The position numbers and the translations under genes are program-made. DNA of 64,000 nt from an uncultured Bacteroidales bacterium (GTDB lineage Bacteria; Bacteroidota; Bacteroidia; Bacteroidales; F082): positions 1-64,000 of the forward strand of contig CALAZZ010000096.1 in the NCBI GenBank assembly GCA_937926515.1. The letters run 5' to 3'. The notes below the pieces were generated by a model, which saw only the letters and a list, made by a program, of their open reading frames with translations, had not been told where the DNA came from and ran no database searches. Positions 60,498-64,000 of the stretch are shown piece by piece (the stretch's first letter is position 1; every line of letters begins with the position of its first letter).

Positions 60498-62615
60498 TCA
60501 TTCTACAACCATAAAACTAACTGCAGCCCCGCCACCCTGCATCAGTTTCAAAGTCAACTCCGAATTGTGGTCAATGGTTAGATCTTTAATGATATAGTCA
60601 GTTGGGTTAATATCCCAATGCGCATCTGGACCATCAGCATATAGGGTAACTTTATATTGTTTATCAGGGTCAAGGAAGTCTGTTTTTATAATTAATTCAC
60701 GTGATTCATGGTTGGTTATGCTGCCCAAAAACCAGTTTCCTGTCTCCCTTTCTTCACGTACGATGCTGACATATTGACCTACTTCACCATTCAACACGAT
60801 AGATTGCTCCCAGTCAACACCTACATCACATATAAACTGAAAAGCCGGATGCCCAACATAATATTCGGGTAGATCGGCAGCCATTTGCAGCGGGCTGTAA
60901 ATGACCACATACAATGCCAGCTGTTGTGCCAATGTGGTATTGACCTGGTTCTCTTTCTTATAGGGATCCAGTTTGATATTAAAGATGCCCGGCGTATAGT
61001 CAATAGGTCCAGCCAGCATACGTGTAAATGTTACAATGGGTAGATGTTCGGGTGGGTTGCCACCATCTGTAGCCCAGGCATTAAATTCCTGTCCGCGTAG
61101 CCCTTCACGAGTGGCATCGTTTGGATAGGTTCTTCGGAGCCCTGTTGCCATTATAGGTTCGTGAGCATTGACCATAACCTTGGATTCAGCTGCTTTCTGA
61201 ATGACATGCTGATAATGATTAACCATCCACTGTCCATGGTGGTATTCGCCTTTTGGTATGATGGTTCCAACATAGCCTGTTTTAACCATATCAATTCCAA
61301 AATGTTTCATAAGCGCATAAGCTGTGTCGAGTTGTTGCTCATAGGTTGTAACAGCTGATGAAGTTTCGTGGTGCATGATAAGACGGATGTCCCTTTCCTT
61401 GGCATAGCGAACAACTTCTTCAAGATCATAATCGGGGTAAGGGGTTACAAAATCAAATATGCCTTCTCTTTCATCAGTTCCAATCCAGTTTTCCCATCCT
61501 GTATACCATCCCTCGATGAGTAAGGCTCCAATGCCATTCTCGGCTGCAAAATCGATATATTTCTTCGCATTTTCAGTTGTTGCACCATGTTTTCCGTGTG
61601 GCTCTACCCCGACCCAAGTATTCATGTCCTGGGTGCCTGAATAATCCCATGTAGATTTACCCAGATGCATTTCCCACCAGATGCCCATATATTTGGTAGG
61701 TTTGATCCAGGAAACATCACCCAGTTTGTTCGGTTCGTTCAGGTTTAGAATTAGTTTCGAACTAATCAATCCGGTTGCTTTTTCTGCAACCTGGATGGTA
61801 CGCCAGGGGGTATGAAAAGGTGTTTTTTTAAATACCTTATAATCTGTTCGATCTGATCCAACCAAGTTGCTTCGCATTTCGAGGGTTTTGTTATCCACAG
61901 CCAGGGTGATCCCTGCATAATCGAGCAATGCAGCTTCATGAAAGCTAAGATATATTCCCTCATCGGTCTTCATGGTGACGGGTGTATTTACTGCATTTTC
62001 CGGAATGTAGGTTTGAGCAAGATTGGGGTGATTTCGTTTAGTCAAGGCATCTATTTCAGTAAAACGGGTTGTGCTGTAAAGATGCTCGTAAATGTCCCAA
62101 TCGCCGGGAATCCACCACACCTCATGATCACCACTCAAATTGAAATAGGTATTTTCTTCAGCGATATAAACATCTTTCATATTTTCCTGAGCAGGAAATT
62201 CATAACGAAATCCAAGTCCATCATCATAAACACGGAATACAATCGTAAATTGTCGTTTGAGCCCAGACTGCTCACGAAAATCAACTTTAAGCTCATTATA
62301 TGTATTTTCGACAAGCCTTTGCTCACCCCAGGGCATTTCCCATTGTTCTGAAAAATAGCTCTTTCTGGCATGTACTATTTTGAGGTCTCCATCCAAAGGA
62401 GGTGAATCGGTAAAGCTAAAGCCCAGGACAGAGGGTTTTATAAGTTGTTTATCCTTATAAAAAACTGAATATGCCGCCTGTTGGTTGTCATGCAGCATGA
62501 TCTGAACTTTTAGTTGTCCGTTAGGTGATGTGATCACAGTATCAACTGTATGTTGGCAGGCATTCAAAAAAAATATAAAAGCCCCCAAAAGAGAGATTAG
62601 CAAAGTTTCCCGCAT
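60498..62615 (-). CDS. GH97 family glycoside hydrolase (SusB-like inverting alpha-glucosidase)
   Basis: A 705-residue lipoprotein (lipobox FFLNAC, Cys20) of glycoside hydrolase family 97, predicted to release glucose from maltodextrins. The catalytic (beta/alpha)8 barrel has Glu417 in MHHE, Glu486 in NAHEP and Glu510 in GLRGQEFNAW; their spacing of 69 and 24 equals that of Glu439, Glu508 and Glu532 in SusB. The position of the nucleophile in the retaining subgroup is Gly here (KTGYVG). An inverting alpha-glucosidase is therefore the best call. It shares the strand with the M48 gene 80 bases upstream. The starch-related DPE2-like enzyme lies elsewhere in the window. Confidence 0.9.
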   Translation of the reverse strand: MRETLLISLLGAFIFFLNACQHTVDTVITSPNGQLKVQIMLHDNQQAAYSVFYKDKQLIKPSVLGFSFTDSPPLDGDLKIVHARKSYFSEQWEMPWGEQRLVENTYNELKVDFREQSGLKRQFTIVFRVYDDGLGFRYEFPAQENMKDVYIAEENTYFNLSGDHEVWWIPGDWDIYEHLYSTTRFTEIDALTKRNHPNLAQTYIPENAVNTPVTMKTDEGIYLSFHEAALLDYAGITLAVDNKTLEMRSNLVGSDRTDYKVFKKTPFHTPWRTIQVAEKATGLISSKLILNLNEPNKLGDVSWIKPTKYMGIWWEMHLGKSTWDYSGTQDMNTWVGVEPHGKHGATTENAKKYIDFAAENGIGALLIEGWYTGWENWIGTDEREGIFDFVTPYPDYDLEEVVRYAKERDIRLIMHHETSSAVTTYEQQLDTAYALMKHFGIDMVKTGYVGTIIPKGEYHHGQWMVNHYQHVIQKAAESKVMVNAHEPIMATGLRRTYPNDATREGLRGQEFNAWATDGGNPPEHLPIVTFTRMLAGPIDYTPGIFNIKLDPYKKENQVNTTLAQQLALYVVIYSPLQMAADLPEYYVGHPAFQFICDVGVDWEQSIVLNGEVGQYVSIVREERETGNWFLGSITNHESRELIIKTDFLDPDKQYKVTLYADGPDAHWDINPTDYIIKDLTIDHNSELTLKLMQGGGAAVSFMVVE

Positions 62616-62695
62616 TTTTTAAACTGTATTTGGATGGTATTAAGAATGAGTTCTGCTTTAAAGTCATTGTTCAGGCCCGACCAGCAATGTGATAT

Positions 62696-63508
62696 TTACC
62701 TGGGTTTATAATACTTCATTGCTTCCGGTATAAGTTTGGTAATGTTTCTGATACGCCTATCGTCAGAAGGGTGTGTGCTAAGAAATTCCGGAGGTGCCTG
62801 ACCTTGTTTAGCGGCCGCCATTCGTTCCCAGAAACGGATGGCCTCATGTGGGTCATATCCTGCCATGGCCATAAAGATCAGGCCAAGGTGATCTGCTTCA
62901 CTTTCATGCAATCGGCTGTAAGGAAGTAAAACACCTAGTTGACTTCCGATGCCAAATGCTGTCATCCACATGGCTTGCGTTTGTTCGGGTTTTTCTTTAA
63001 GAGCAACAGACAATGCCATACCACCTAGTTCGGTGAGCAACATTTGTGAAATACGCTCATTTCCATGCTCCGCTACAGCATGTGCAACCTCATGGCCCAT
63101 GACCACTGCAAGTCCTGATTCATCGCGCGTAACGGGAAGTATGCCTGTGTATATCACCACCTTTCCACCAGGCATGCACCAGGCATTCACCTGATCATCA
63201 TCGACCAGGTTAAAATCCCAGGAATAGCCTTCTAGTTGATTTGAGATGCCTTTTTCCTGATAATATTGTTCAACAGCCTGCTGTATCCTTTGTCCTACTT
63301 CTTTTACGAGGGTAGTTTTTCGAACATCAGTTGACAATTTGTTTTCTTTTAAAAAATCATCGTACTGTTGATAACTCATTGAGAGCATTTGGGAGGAAGG
63401 CACAAGATTGAGCTGGTTACGTCCGGTCACAGGTACTTTTCCACATGATTGGATCACAACAGATGCCAATAATATGGAAACAATTAAAAATGATCTGATT
63501 GTTTTCAT
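62696..63508 (-). CDS. M48 family metallopeptidase lipoprotein
   Basis: A 270-residue lipoprotein (lipobox VIQSC, Cys22) with a zinc peptidase domain of the M48/Oma1/BepA type. The catalytic HExxH is in VVMGHEVAHAVAEHG, and the third ligand lies in LHESEADHLGLIFMAM. The C-terminus ends near STHPSDDRRIRNI, the family's conserved Pro-x-Asp-Arg block. It likely degrades damaged or misfolded envelope proteins. Its promoter contains an inverted repeat around the -7 box. GH97 follows 80 bases downstream. Confidence 0.9.
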   Translation of the reverse strand: MKTIRSFLIVSILLASVVIQSCGKVPVTGRNQLNLVPSSQMLSMSYQQYDDFLKENKLSTDVRKTTLVKEVGQRIQQAVEQYYQEKGISNQLEGYSWDFNLVDDDQVNAWCMPGGKVVIYTGILPVTRDESGLAVVMGHEVAHAVAEHGNERISQMLLTELGGMALSVALKEKPEQTQAMWMTAFGIGSQLGVLLPYSRLHESEADHLGLIFMAMAGYDPHEAIRFWERMAAAKQGQAPPEFLSTHPSDDRRIRNITKLIPEAMKYYKPR

Positions 63509-63527
63509 GGTTGAAATTTATTAGTAG

Positions 63528-63548
63528 TCAAAGTTAACCAAACTTTGA
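63528..63548 (-). promoter_or_regulatory. -7 box with overlapping inverted repeat upstream of the M48 gene
   Basis: TCAAAGTT (63528-63535) and AACTTTGA (63541-63548) are an eight-base inverted repeat with a five-base spacer. The minus strand -7 box TAACTTTG (63529-63536) lies in the left arm, 20 bases before the ATG. A repressor bound here would block transcription. Confidence 0.55.
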
Positions 63549-63588
63549 TTCAAAATGAAATGCACTTACAAAAAGTATATATCAGATA

Positions 63589-64000
63589 TTATGGAATGAA
63601 CAGGCAGCTGTCACCATAACTTAGGAAACGGAATTCATGGTTCAGGGCGTATTCGTAGGCCTTTTTCCACTGCTCACCTATTAAGGCAGCCACAAGCAAT
63701 AGCAAGGTGCTTTTGGGCTGATGAAAATTGGTAATCAAACCTTTTACAATTTTAAAATGATAGCCGGGTGCGATCATCAGTGAGGTTTGCGCCGTGAACT
63801 GATCTAGCTGTTTATGGTCAAGATAATCAAGTATGTTTTGAATTGACTTTTCAACAGAAATGTGTTGTTTTGTGCTAATGTATGGGGTCCACTGATCAAG
63901 AGATGGTCTCATATCAGATTGTTCATTTATCATTAAACCAAACCAATATAAACTCTCAAGAGTGCGCATGGTAGTTGTCCCTACAGCAATGATGGGTTTA
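63589..64000 (-). CDS. queA: S-adenosylmethionine:tRNA ribosyltransferase-isomerase, partial
   Basis: The C-terminal ~137 residues of QueA, which transfers ribose from S-adenosylmethionine to 7-aminomethyl-7-deazaguanine in tRNA during queuosine synthesis. The frame continues through the window edge: before MRTLESLYW it reads KPIIAVGTTT, matching the family's AVGTTSVRTLES. The motif IVKGLITNFHQPKSTLLLLVAALIG and the closing AYEYALNHEFRFLSYGD are classic. The 5' half lies outside the window. Because QueA is present, queuosine synthesis is likely, which is relevant to the PTPS/QueD question at 26 kb. Confidence 0.95.
   Translation of the reverse strand, partial: KPIIAVGTTTMRTLESLYWFGLMINEQSDMRPSLDQWTPYISTKQHISVEKSIQNILDYLDHKQLDQFTAQTSLMIAPGYHFKIVKGLITNFHQPKSTLLLLVAALIGEQWKKAYEYALNHEFRFLSYGDSCLFIP

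Noticed and set aside
61938..62351. A 137-codon plus-strand frame across GH97
   Set aside because: It is antisense to the intact GH97 gene with no supporting motif or promoter.

Overview
The window looks like chromosomal DNA from a member of the Bacteroidota, probably an anaerobic or facultative, polysaccharide-using relative of the Bacteroidales/Marinilabiliales. Evidence for this: a complete porP/gldKLMN type IX secretion (T9SS) operon plus the T9SS lipoprotein PorW/SprE; a secreted protein with a T9SS C-terminal sorting domain; a GH97 glucosidase; the single-chain pyruvate:ferredoxin oxidoreductase; and repeated TAnnTTTG -7 promoter boxes, the hallmark of the Bacteroidota primary sigma factor. 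Genus and species cannot be named from the sequence alone.

Layout. 1-3.9 kb: adenine deaminase, a secreted transglutaminase-like protein and a lipoprotein with a surface-export-like signal. 4.2-5.5 kb: three short single-stranded-DNA-binding protein genes, two of them a very recent tandem duplication. 5.7-12 kb: a long KamA-family radical SAM protein, the electron transfer flavoprotein genes etfBA, and recG. 12-18.2 kb: the T9SS core operon porP-gldK-gldL-gldM-gldN, read leftward. 18.5-25 kb: a YitT membrane protein, the RseP site-2 protease, an M23 peptidase, and PorW/SprE followed by a bactofilin. 25.3-26 kb: two small membrane proteins that normally head an F-type ATP synthase operon, but no ATP synthase genes follow. 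26-32 kb: pterin genes (PTPS, folE), a Bax-inhibitor-like protein, fabD, an M20 hydrolase, a LOG-family protein, and a small kinase with dCMP deaminase. 32.2-35.9 kb: a DPE2-like 4-alpha-glucanotransferase and a T9SS cargo protein. 35.9-37.8 kb: a small accessory patch with unrecognised short genes, one encoding a glycine-zipper peptide. 37.8-40.8 kb: a ModE-like regulator, a tungstate/molybdate-binding lipoprotein and an ALDH7 dehydrogenase, preceded by a ModE-box-like palindrome. 40.9-44.9 kb: a secreted serine peptidase, a sodium:solute symporter and an EamA transporter in one operon. 44.9-45.2 kb: tRNA-Leu and tRNA-Gly. 45.3-55.5 kb: mutS, a TrmH methyltransferase, a large OmpA/TPR outer-membrane protein, deoxynucleoside kinase, folK, sppA and an e(P4) phosphatase. 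55.6-64 kb: pyruvate:ferredoxin oxidoreductase, a divergent DHOD-like protein, GH97, an M48 lipoprotein and the 3' part of queA, cut by the window edge.

How the genes work together. The porP/gldKLMN operon and porW encode inner-membrane motor, periplasmic ring and accessory parts of one secretion machine, and the gene at 34.9 kb is a likely cargo. The GH97 glucosidase and the DPE2-like enzyme fit starch or maltodextrin use. Pyruvate:ferredoxin oxidoreductase and EtfAB fit ferredoxin- and flavin-based electron transfer in fermentative or anaerobic metabolism. Most of the window is ordinary core genome. The parts most worth a second look are the ModE-like operator with its transporter-less binding protein, the ssb array, the headless ATP synthase leader genes, the 35-residue repeats in GldL, the glycine-zipper gene and the DHOD-like protein that lacks the usual catalytic cysteine. 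I found no CRISPR array, prophage, rRNA or insertion sequence.
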